64,000 nt of DNA, taken from assembly GCF_900114215.1 (NCBI RefSeq), contig NZ_FOSG01000025.1, forward strand, positions 1 through 64,000, read 5' to 3'. Under the pieces are notes generated by a model that saw only the letters and a program-made list of their open reading frames with translations, made no database searches and was not told the origin of the DNA. This document shows, piece after piece, positions 16,149-23,430 of the stretch. Each line of letters opens with the position of its first letter. Position 1 is the first letter of the stretch. Origin of the DNA: Streptomyces mangrovi. GTDB taxonomy: Bacteria > Actinomycetota > Actinomycetes > Streptomycetales > Streptomycetaceae. Made by a program: the position numbers and the translations under genes.

Positions 16149-16739
16149 TCAGTCGCGGGGGAAGCCGTCCGTGGTGATGGTGAGCTCCACGGACGTCTCG
16201 GTGATCTTCACGGGCTCGCCGAAGTCGACGGTCAGCTCGCTGCCGTAGCCGCCGTCCTTGGGGTGGGTGTGGAGGTGGCAGCGGGCGCCGTACGGGTCGA
16301 TGATCAAGTAGGCGGGGACGCCGGCGGCGGCGTACGCCTTCAGCTTGGGGCCGTGGTCGTTGGCCGCCGTGGAGCGGGAGAGGACCTCCACGACCAGCTC
16401 GACGTCGTCCGGGGAGTAGCGGTCCTGCGCGTCGGGGACCGCGCCCTCGGTGATCTTCACCAGATCGGGGGCGAAGCCGTTGAGATGGCCGGGGAAGTCG
16501 ATCCGGACGTCGGAGCCGATCTCCGCGTCCAGACCGAACTGGTCCTCCAACTGCCGCAGGACCCTCCGGATGATCTTCCAGTGCGTCCAGCGCTGCGGTG
16601 TCATGTAGACCGACCCCTCGACGATCTCGACCTTGTATCCCTCGGGGACGGGCATCCGCTCCAGACGCTCGAAGAGTTCGTCCAAGGTGGTCTCGTCGGA
16701 CTCGGCCATCTCGATCCTGTCGGTCAGCTCGACGGTCAC
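16149..16739 (-). CDS. Uma2 family endonuclease-like protein (DUF820)
   Basis: This 196-residue protein has the Uma2/DUF820 restriction-endonuclease-like fold. The PD-(D/E)xK core is visible as FAPDLVKI, VELVVEVLSRST and the downstream lysine in GPKLKAYAAAGVPAYLIIDP. Streptomyces carry many copies. Their biological role is unsettled, and nuclease activity is predicted from fold only. The GTG at 16739 is preceded by GGAGGAG at suitable spacing; an internal Met lies 10 residues later. It is convergent with hemB and lies downstream of rtcB in the same direction, with a 128-base gap that probably holds its promoter. Confidence 0.88.
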   Translation of the reverse strand: MTVELTDRIEMAESDETTLDELFERLERMPVPEGYKVEIVEGSVYMTPQRWTHWKIIRRVLRQLEDQFGLDAEIGSDVRIDFPGHLNGFAPDLVKITEGAVPDAQDRYSPDDVELVVEVLSRSTAANDHGPKLKAYAAAGVPAYLIIDPYGARCHLHTHPKDGGYGSELTVDFGEPVKITETSVELTITTDGFPRD

Positions 16740-16867
16740 GGTGACGCTCCTCCCCGCCGCGCCGGGATGCGCGGCCGCGCGGTACAACGATACGTCCGGG
16801 CCACCGGTTACGCCCGGGACCGGACGAGGACCGGCGCCGTACCGCACGGCCGCACCGCGCGGCCGCG

Positions 16868-18061
16868 TCAGCCCTTGACGCAGACGACCTGCCGCAGCTT
16901 CGCGACCACCTCGACCAGATCGCGCTGACGGTCGATGACCTGCTCGATCGGCTTGTACGCGGCCGGGATCTCGTCGACGACGCCGGAGTCCTTGCGGCAC
17001 TCCACGCCGCGCGTCTGCTCCTCCAGGTCCCGCGCGGTGAACCGCTTCTTCGCCGCGTTGCGGCTCATCCGCCGCCCCGCGCCGTGGGAGGCGGAGTTGA
17101 AGGAGGCGGCGTTGCCCAGGCCGCGCACGATGTAGGAGCCGGTGCCCATCGAGCCGGGGATGATGCCGTACTCGCCGCCGCCCGCGCGGATGGCGCCCTT
17201 CCGGGTGACCAGCAGGTCCATGCCGTCGTAGTGCTCCTCGGCCACGTAGTTGTGGTGGCAGGAGATGACCTGCTCGAAAGAGGGGGACGCCTTCCGGAAC
17301 TCCTTGCGGATCACGCCCTTGAGCAGGCTCATCATGACCGCGCGGTTGCGCTTGGCGTACTCCTGCGCCCAGAACAGGTCGTTGCGGTACGCCTCCATCT
17401 GGGGGGTGTCCGCGACGAACACGGCCAGGTCGCGGTCGATCAGGTCCTGGTTGTGGGGGAGCCTGCGGGCCACGCCGATGTGGTACTCGGCCAGTTCGTT
17501 GCCGATGTTGCGGGAGCCGGAGTGGAGCATCAGCCAGACGGCGCCGTCCTCGTCCAGGCAGACCTCGACGAAGTGGTTGCCGCCGCCGAGCGTCCCCATC
17601 TGGCGGGTGGCCCGCTCCCGGCGGAAGTGGACGGCCTCGGTGACACCGTCGAAGCGGGACCAGAAGCCGTCCCAGCCGGAGGCGGGGGAGTCGGGCAGGC
17701 GGCCCGGGTCGACGGGGTCGTCGTGCATGCCGAAGCCGACCGGGATGGCCTGCTCGATGCGCGAGCGCAGCCGGGAGAGGTCGCCGGGCAGGTCGTTCGC
17801 GGTCAGGGAGGTCCGGACCGCCGACATGCCGCAGCCGATGTCCACACCGACCGCCGCCGGGCAGACCGCGCCCTCCATGGCGATGACCGAGCCGACGGTG
17901 GCGCCCTTGCCGTAGTGGACGTCGGGCATGACCGCCAGACCCCTGATCCACGGAAGCGTCGCGGTGTTGCGCAGCTGCCGCATCGCGCCGTCCTCGACGC
18001 CGGACGGGTCGGCCCACATCCGGATCGGCACCCGGGCCCCGGGAACCTCGGTGTACGACAT
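16868..18061 (-). CDS. rtcB: RNA-splicing ligase RtcB
   Basis: This 397-residue, GTP/Mn-dependent RNA ligase joins 2',3'-cyclic phosphate (or 3'-phosphate) and 5'-hydroxyl RNA ends. Seen: MPDVHYGKGATVGS, the metal-binding VGVDIGCGMSAVRT with its cysteine, GGGNHFVEV, HNYVAEEH, and the SHGAGRRMSR motif that contains the guanylylated histidine. Length is normal for the short bacterial form. No RtcA or RtcR gene is adjacent. It starts at ATG 18061. The upstream region contains short direct repeats (18081-18155) that may be regulatory. Confidence 0.95.
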   Translation of the reverse strand: MSYTEVPGARVPIRMWADPSGVEDGAMRQLRNTATLPWIRGLAVMPDVHYGKGATVGSVIAMEGAVCPAAVGVDIGCGMSAVRTSLTANDLPGDLSRLRSRIEQAIPVGFGMHDDPVDPGRLPDSPASGWDGFWSRFDGVTEAVHFRRERATRQMGTLGGGNHFVEVCLDEDGAVWLMLHSGSRNIGNELAEYHIGVARRLPHNQDLIDRDLAVFVADTPQMEAYRNDLFWAQEYAKRNRAVMMSLLKGVIRKEFRKASPSFEQVISCHHNYVAEEHYDGMDLLVTRKGAIRAGGGEYGIIPGSMGTGSYIVRGLGNAASFNSASHGAGRRMSRNAAKKRFTARDLEEQTRGVECRKDSGVVDEIPAAYKPIEQVIDRQRDLVEVVAKLRQVVCVKG

Positions 18062-18080
18062 GTTCGTTCATCCCCCTGGC

Positions 18081-18155
18081 TGAGAAGTGCCTGAGAAGTG
18101 CGAGCACGCTCTGCCACATGCGTGCGAATCGCGCACGGATCGCGTGCGAACCGCG
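18081..18155. repeat. Short direct repeats upstream of rtcB
   Basis: Two exact copies of TGAGAAGTGC (18081-18090, 18092-18101) are followed by two copies of GCGTGCGAAYCGCG (18120-18133, 18142-18155; 22-base period). They lie 20-95 bases upstream of the rtcB start, in the gap between divergent genes, and could be regulator sites or simple local duplications. Confidence 0.6.
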
Positions 18156-18333
18156 TACGTCCCTACACACAGGACGGACGTATTACTGCATATGCACCGA
18201 TGAGCGGAGGTCCCGCGGCGCGCGTGACGGACGTCGTGCGATAGACATTGTGTTCTGTTGTGGTCGTACGGCGGCAACGTGTTTTCGAGTTCTCGGGTTT
18301 TCGGGCGTTCACGCGGACATGAGGAGTTGGGCA

Positions 18334-19248
18334 GTGCAGCGGAAGGCATACGCCACCGGCGCGGCGCTCGCAGCCGTGCTGGCCGTCGGGACCGTCGGCT
18401 GCACCGGCGGCTCCGGCGCGGGCGGCGCCGCGTCCGACAGCAAGCCCGGCACGGTCGGCACCGCCGCCGTCACGGCTCCGCCCGGCACCTACCGCGATCT
18501 GCCCGAGCCCTGCGACGCGGTCGACACCGGTCTTCTGAAGGCGATGCTGCCGGGGGCCGCGAGCGCCTCCCCGGCGGACGGCGCGGAGGGCGGCGACGGG
18601 ACCCCGGCGGCGTACGAGGGCGAGCAGACCGTCACCTACGACGACGACCGCCGGGTCGGCTGCCGCTGGAAGAGTTCCACCGGCATGGGCAGCCGCCATC
18701 TCCTGGTGGACTTCGAGCGGGTCGTGTCGTACGACCCCGCCGTCAGCGACGACGAGCGGGCGGTGCGCCTGTACGAGGACATGGTGCTGGAGGCGGGCAT
18801 CCCCAGCTCGTCGCCCGCGGACGGGGAGTCCCCCGGCTCCGGGGAGAAGAAGGACGAGGCCGGCGCGGATAAGGCCGGGGACGGCGGGGACGCCGACGAG
18901 ACCCCGGAGGGGAGCGGAGAGCCCGCCGAAAGCGGCGGCGATGACGGGGACGGCGGCAGCGGCGAGCCGGAGACGGCCGTCCCGCAGCCCGCTCCCGGCG
19001 CGGCAGCGGCACTGGCCCCGCGCCCCCTGGAGGACCTCGGGGACGCCGCGTACATCGACGACGAGCTGGTCACCGCGGACTCGGGCGTCCACCGCGACAT
19101 CACCCTGGTCTTCCGCACCGGGAACGTCATCGTCACCGTCGAGTACGAGCAGTGGGTGACGGACAAGCGCAGGCTGCCCGACAGCGCCGAACTGCAGGAG
19201 AAGGCACTGGAACTGGCCGGCCGGCTCGCCCGGGGGTTCCGGGACTGA
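18334..19248 (+). CDS. DUF3558-type lipoprotein
   Basis: This 304-residue secreted lipoprotein has a basic start, a hydrophobic stretch and lipobox TVGC near residue 26, followed by a Gly/Ala/Ser-rich linker. The globular part has DLPEPCDAVDTGLLKAMLPG at the front and NVIVTVEYEQW near the end, the DUF3558 pattern. An acidic Gly/Glu/Asp-rich spacer (about residues 165-220) splits the domain. Function is unknown. The GTG at 18334 is preferred because GAGGAG sits 7 bases upstream; an in-frame ATG lies at 18319. The next gene encodes a related but shorter lipoprotein, so the two probably arose by duplication. Confidence 0.82.
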   Translation: MQRKAYATGAALAAVLAVGTVGCTGGSGAGGAASDSKPGTVGTAAVTAPPGTYRDLPEPCDAVDTGLLKAMLPGAASASPADGAEGGDGTPAAYEGEQTVTYDDDRRVGCRWKSSTGMGSRHLLVDFERVVSYDPAVSDDERAVRLYEDMVLEAGIPSSSPADGESPGSGEKKDEAGADKAGDGGDADETPEGSGEPAESGGDDGDGGSGEPETAVPQPAPGAAAALAPRPLEDLGDAAYIDDELVTADSGVHRDITLVFRTGNVIVTVEYEQWVTDKRRLPDSAELQEKALELAGRLARGFRD

Positions 19249-19447
19249 CGCCCCCTCGCGGGCCCGCTCCCGTGCCCGCCCCGCGCCCTCACCGGGACTG
19301 AGACGACGGACACACCCGGTCCCGGCGCCGCCCGGCAGGGCCTGAGGCCGTTCTAGGCTGCTGCGGTGTCATCGCCCGAGTTGGCGTACCGTCGTGCCGT
19401 CCGACAGGGCGTGCCCGGCGCCCAGCACATCCGGAAGCGAAGGAACC

Positions 19448-20137
19448 ATGCACCGTAACGCCACGCGCACCGCCGTCCGCACCCTCGCCTGCGCCGCCGT
19501 GCCCATGCTGCTGGTCGCGGGCTGCTCCTCCGACTCCGGTGGCGACGACTCCGCCGGGCCCTCGCCCAGCGCCTCCGCCTCCAGCGCGTCCCCGACCCCG
19601 GCGCCGGTGAAGTTCACCACCCTGCCCGACCCCTGCAAGACCCTCTCGGGGGACACGGTCGGCGATGTGGTGCCCGAGGCGAAGAAGAAGGGCAAGAACC
19701 TCGGCTCCAAGGACGCCGACGGCTACGGCACCTGCCTGTGGAGCGGCCTGGACGACTACCAGTACCGGGCGCTCACCGTCTCCCTCAAGCGGTTCGACTC
19801 CGACGTGACGCTCGGCAGCGGCAGCGAGCGGGCCGCCGAGTACGCCGGCCAGCAGGTGGCCGCCGTCTCGCAGGACGAGGAGAACAAGAAGGTCAAGGAC
19901 ACCCCGCTCGACGGGGTCGGCGACCAGGCGACGTCCATAGCCTTCGAGACCGAGCGCAAGGACGGCAAGAAGACCGAGGAGTACCGCGAGCAGCGGGTCG
20001 TCGCCATCACCGGCAACGTCGTGGTGACCGTGGACTACGAGGGCGCCGGCTTCGAGACCGGAAAGACGCCGAAGGCCGAGGACATCCGCGAGAACGCGGA
20101 GAAGGCGGCGAAGGAGGCCGTCAAGGCCGTCAAGTAG
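19448..20137 (+). CDS. DUF3558-type lipoprotein (paralogue of the preceding gene)
   Basis: This 229-residue lipoprotein has a signal peptide ending in lipobox VAGC, a Ser/Pro/Ala-rich linker, then a domain starting TLPDPCKTLSGDTVGDVVPEA and ending with ITGNVVVTVDYEGAGF. Both segments parallel the previous protein, including the conserved cysteine. It has a Lys/Glu-rich charged C-terminus. It lacks the acidic insert of its neighbour and is more typical of the family in length. The ATG at 19448 follows GAAGGAACC. The 200-base gap before it suggests its own promoter. Function is unknown; it is likely anchored on the outer face of the membrane. Confidence 0.83.
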   Translation: MHRNATRTAVRTLACAAVPMLLVAGCSSDSGGDDSAGPSPSASASSASPTPAPVKFTTLPDPCKTLSGDTVGDVVPEAKKKGKNLGSKDADGYGTCLWSGLDDYQYRALTVSLKRFDSDVTLGSGSERAAEYAGQQVAAVSQDEENKKVKDTPLDGVGDQATSIAFETERKDGKKTEEYREQRVVAITGNVVVTVDYEGAGFETGKTPKAEDIRENAEKAAKEAVKAVK

Positions 20138-20312
20138 GTGACCGGGCCGGACCCCTCGGCCCCGTCACCCGCCGCGCGTACCCTGTCTTCCCCTCGGGGA
20201 CCTTCCGTTCCCCGTCCCCCCGCCGTTTCTCCCGCCGCCCCTCCCGCCGACCCGGCCGGGCGGCGGGCGGGGCGGCGCCGACGACCGACGACGATCTCGC
20301 GAGGACGCAGCA

Positions 20313-21776
20313 GTGGACCTGACACGCACTCACCGAATACTCATCGGCGTGGTCGTCGCCGGGGCGGTGGTGATCGCGGCGATCGGCTTCGCCGGATCGT
20401 ACGCCGCCGTCCGCGACCTCGCCGAACAGAAGGGGTTCGGCGGCTTCGCGCCGTTCTTCCCCATCGGCATCGACGCCGGGATCGTGGTGCTGCTCGCCCT
20501 GGACCTGCTGCTGACCTGGATCCGCATCCCCTTCCCGATGCTGCGGCAGACCGCCTGGCTGCTGACGGCCGCCACCATCGCCTTCAACGGCGCCGCCGCC
20601 TGGCCCGACCCGCTGGGAGTCGGGATGCACGCGGTGATCCCGGTGCTGTTCGTCGTCGCGGTCGAGGCCGCGCGGCACGCGGTCGGCCGGATCGCCGACA
20701 TCACCGCCGACAAGCACATGGAGGGCGTGCGGATCTCGCGCTGGCTGCTGGCCTTCCCCTCCACCTTCCGGCTGTGGCGCCGGATGAAGCTGTGGGAGCT
20801 GCGCTCCTACGACCAGGTGATCCGCATGGAGCAGGACCGCCTCATCTACGAGGCGCGGCTGCGGGCGCGCTACGGGCGCACCTGGAAGCGGCGGGCGCCG
20901 GTGGAGGCGCTGATGCCGCTGCGGCTGGCCCGGTACGGGGTGCCGCTGGCGGAGACCGGCCCGGCCGGCCTGGCCGCCGCCGGCATCGACCCGCAGGCAC
21001 TGCCCGCCGTGGGCGGGAAGGCCGCGCCGGCCGAGGCGCTCCCCGCGGGGACGTCCGCGGAGCGGACGCCCGCGCCCGGCGGGGCGCCCGGGAGCGATGA
21101 GGTGACCGGTGGGGTGACCGGTGAGGGGACCGTGCCGGGTACGGCGGCCCCGGCGGAGGCGGCCGTGCGGGACGGGCACGAGATCCTGCCCCCGTCCTGG
21201 AGGTCGGTCGAGGAGGAGGCGGAGGCCGTGCGGGAGGCGGCCGCGGTGCCGTTCTCCGAGCCCGCGCCGTGGGAGACCGCGCGGCGGGAGGCCGTACAGG
21301 ACGTGCGGTCCGCACCGGCGGAGGTGCCGGTGGAGGCGCCGGTAGAGGTATCGGCGGAAATGCCGGTGGAGGCGGCCGCACCCGTGTACGCGGCCGGGGC
21401 CGCGGCGGCCCGCACCGAGGTGACGGTGCCGGTCAACGAGGGGGGCCGCCGACGCCCGATGGGCCGTCCCGGCTCCGGCGCCGGGGCGCCTGCCGCCGTC
21501 CCCGGGCCGCGCCGGGAGGCGGTGCCGGAGCCGGACGCCACCAGGCCGACCGGCATGCCCAGCGGCACCCAGTACACGGAGGTGTACTACCTCGCGTTCC
21601 GGGAGTTCATGGCCGAGCACGGCCGGCGCCCCAACGCCCGGGAGCTGGCCCGCGCCCTCCACGAGCGCCACAACGTCACCGACGCCGACGGCAGTCTGCT
21701 CAGCGAGGGCCACCTCCGCCCGTATCTGCGGGAGTTCCGGGAGCGGTACAACGACGAGATGGGCACGGGGGGCTGA
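20313..21776 (+). CDS. DUF2637 membrane protein
   Basis: This 487-residue protein has four closely spaced membrane helices in the first ~140 residues (starting ILIGVVVAGAVVIAAIGFAG), followed by a basic cytoplasmic region (FRLWRRMKLWELRSYD). After that comes a long Ala/Pro/Glu/Val-rich linker, then a small C-terminal helical domain (TQYTEVYYLAFREFMAEHGR and on to LRPYLREFRERYND). DUF2637 proteins resemble plasmid-spread (Spd-like) membrane proteins of actinomycete mobile elements, and many chromosomal copies exist with no known role. The GTG start has GAGGACGCA just upstream. No plasmid genes are nearby, so this is treated as a chromosomal family member. Function unknown. Confidence 0.82.
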   Translation: MDLTRTHRILIGVVVAGAVVIAAIGFAGSYAAVRDLAEQKGFGGFAPFFPIGIDAGIVVLLALDLLLTWIRIPFPMLRQTAWLLTAATIAFNGAAAWPDPLGVGMHAVIPVLFVVAVEAARHAVGRIADITADKHMEGVRISRWLLAFPSTFRLWRRMKLWELRSYDQVIRMEQDRLIYEARLRARYGRTWKRRAPVEALMPLRLARYGVPLAETGPAGLAAAGIDPQALPAVGGKAAPAEALPAGTSAERTPAPGGAPGSDEVTGGVTGEGTVPGTAAPAEAAVRDGHEILPPSWRSVEEEAEAVREAAAVPFSEPAPWETARREAVQDVRSAPAEVPVEAPVEVSAEMPVEAAAPVYAAGAAAARTEVTVPVNEGGRRRPMGRPGSGAGAPAAVPGPRREAVPEPDATRPTGMPSGTQYTEVYYLAFREFMAEHGRRPNARELARALHERHNVTDADGSLLSEGHLRPYLREFRERYNDEMGTGG

Positions 21777-21814
21777 CCGCCCGCCGGATCTCCACCTCCG
21801 CCCGGCGGGCGGTC
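21775..21814. terminator. Terminator between convergent genes
   Basis: A 13-bp perfect stem (21775-21787 with 21802-21814, 14-base loop) spans the stop of the DUF2637 gene and lies before the end of the convergent tetR gene. It could serve either direction. Confidence 0.6.
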
Positions 21815-21860
21815 CCCGGGGCGTGAGGCCGGGGGTGAGGCCGGGGCGGAGGAAGGCGGC

Positions 21861-22478
21861 TCAGGCCCTCTCGCGGGCCGGGGCGGGCCACACCGACATG
21901 GCCAGTTCGGCCACCCGCTCCAGCTCCCCGGCGGTCGCTCCGTCCCGGGCCTGCTGGGACAGTCCCTGGACGACCGCGGCGAAGTAGTGGGCGAGCGTGT
22001 GCGCGTCGACCCCGGCGGGCAGCTCGCCCCGTCTTCCGGCGTCGGCCAGCCGTTCCTCGAAGACGCGGACGTTCGTCACCCGCCGGTCGCGCAGGTCCCG
22101 TTCGACGTCTGCGGTCTGCGACGAGTAGTTGACGGCCGCCGAGATGATCAGGCAGCCGGCCGGGTGCGCGGGGTCGGTGTAGGACACCGCCGCCTCGAGG
22201 AGCATCCGCGCGAACGCGGCGCGAGTGTCGTCCTCCTCGTCCAGGGCCCTGCCCATGAAGGCCCCGAAGGTCTCCCCGTACCGCTCGACGACCTCGGTGA
22301 AGAGCGTGCGCTTGTCGCCGAAGGCCGCGTACAGACTCGGCGGCGAGATGCCCAGCTCCCTGGTCAGGTCGGAGATGGAGGTCCCCTCGTAGCCGTGCTC
22401 CCAGAAGAGCAGGGTGGCCCGGACGAGTGCGGCGTCCCGGTCGAAGCTCCTGGGGCGTCCTCTCCCTCGTGGTGTCAT
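21861..22478 (-). CDS. TetR/AcrR family transcriptional regulator
   Basis: This 205-residue repressor has an N-terminal helix-turn-helix (ALVRATLLFWEHGYEGTSIS, then LTRELGISPPSLYAAFGDKRTLF), clearly TetR/AcrR. The C-terminal ligand domain has the pattern of regulators with a PAHPAGCLI loop and a conserved cysteine. It is divergent from the SDR gene at 22553, with 74 bases between. Two related palindromes in that gap are the likely operators, so it probably represses itself and the dehydrogenase until a small electrophile or SDR substrate binds. A TAGAAT -10 element 7 bases before the ATG predicts a leaderless transcript. Confidence 0.92.
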   Translation of the reverse strand: MTPRGRGRPRSFDRDAALVRATLLFWEHGYEGTSISDLTRELGISPPSLYAAFGDKRTLFTEVVERYGETFGAFMGRALDEEDDTRAAFARMLLEAAVSYTDPAHPAGCLIISAAVNYSSQTADVERDLRDRRVTNVRVFEERLADAGRRGELPAGVDAHTLAHYFAAVVQGLSQQARDGATAGELERVAELAMSVWPAPARERA

Positions 22479-22485
22479 GGCGTTA

Positions 22486-22536
22486 ATTCTACAGCGATCG
22501 CTATGTAATCACTGTACTATTCACTAGCCATCGCTA
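22486..22536. promoter_or_regulatory. Divergent promoter region with two TetR operator-like palindromes
   Basis: This AT-rich gap has an imperfect palindrome centred on AGCGATCGCT (22490-22507) and a second related one TAGCCATCGCTA (22525-22536). They share AGCSATCGCTAYG. Candidate -10 elements are TAGAAT on the minus strand (22491-22486, for tetR) and TACTAT on the plus strand (about 22515-22520, for the SDR gene). A repressor at both sites would block both promoters. Confidence 0.7.
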
Positions 22537-22552
22537 CGGAATAGGAGTGGTC

Positions 22553-23320
22553 ATGGGCTCGCTGAACGGAAAGACGGCTCTGGTGACCGGTGGCAGCCGC
22601 GGGATCGGCCGGGCGACGGCCGAGCGGCTCGCCCGGGAGGGCGCCCTGGTGGCCGTGCACTACGGACGGAACGGGACCGCGGCACAGGAGACCGTGGCTG
22701 CCGTCCGCGCGGCGGGGGGCGCGGCGTTCGCGGTGCGCGCCGAACTGGGTGTGCGCGGAGACGTGGAGACCCTGTGGTCGGAGTTCGACCGCCTGGTCCT
22801 CGACCACGACGACCGCAGTGGTCTGGACATCCTCGTGAACAACGCGGGCATCACCCCGCGGGGACAGATCGAGGAGACCACGCCCGAGTCGTTCGAGGAG
22901 GCCTTCGCCGTCAACGTCCGTGCCCCGTTCTTCCTGGTCCAGCAGGGGCTCAAGCGGCTGCGGGACGGCGGCCGGATCATCAACGTCTCGTCCGGGGCGA
23001 CGCGCATCGCGCTGACCGACATCATCGCCTACAGCATGACCAAGGGGGCGGTCGACACCTTCACCCTCACCCTCGCCAAGGCCCTCGGCAGCCGGGGCAT
23101 CACCGTCAACTCCGTGGCGCCGGGCATCGTCGACACCGACATGAACGCCGCCTGGCTGCGGGGCAACGAGGAAGCCGAGCGTTCCGCGGCGGAGCTCTCG
23201 GCGCTCGGCAGGGTGGGCCGCCCCGAGGACGTGGCGGACGTGGTGGCCTTCCTGGCGTCGGACGACGCCCGCTGGGTCACCGGCCAGGTCGTCGACGCGA
23301 CCGGAGGATCCCAGCTCTGA
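22553..23320 (+). CDS. SDR family NAD(P)-dependent oxidoreductase
   Basis: This 255-residue classical short-chain dehydrogenase has cofactor motif TGGSRGIG, NNAG (in LVNNAGI), catalytic Ser in NVSSGATR, Tyr-x-x-x-Lys in YSMTKGA, and the C-terminal GQVVDATGG. The basic residues after strand 2 (HYGRNG) suggest NADPH. Substrate unknown. The ATG at 22553 has AGGAG at a 5-base spacing; a GTG six bases upstream is less likely. It is divergent from, and probably controlled by, the adjacent TetR regulator, a common pairing for aldehyde or quinone detoxification. A large hairpin follows. Confidence 0.92.
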   Translation: MGSLNGKTALVTGGSRGIGRATAERLAREGALVAVHYGRNGTAAQETVAAVRAAGGAAFAVRAELGVRGDVETLWSEFDRLVLDHDDRSGLDILVNNAGITPRGQIEETTPESFEEAFAVNVRAPFFLVQQGLKRLRDGGRIINVSSGATRIALTDIIAYSMTKGAVDTFTLTLAKALGSRGITVNSVAPGIVDTDMNAAWLRGNEEAERSAAELSALGRVGRPEDVADVVAFLASDDARWVTGQVVDATGGSQL

Positions 23321-23366
23321 TCGACCCCGCCGGACCGGGGCCGGGGGTTCCGTGAACCGTCCGTGC

Positions 23367-23418
23367 CCCGTGCCGCGGCTCCGGCACTCCTTCAGGAGCG
23401 CCGGAGCCGCGGCACGGG
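23367..23418. terminator. Bidirectional terminator between SDR gene and lysS
   Basis: A perfect 19-bp stem (23367-23385 with 23400-23418) whose 14-base loop can form a small inner hairpin lies between the convergent SDR and lysS genes. Confidence 0.85.
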
Positions 23419-23430
23419 CGGGCGTCGGTG

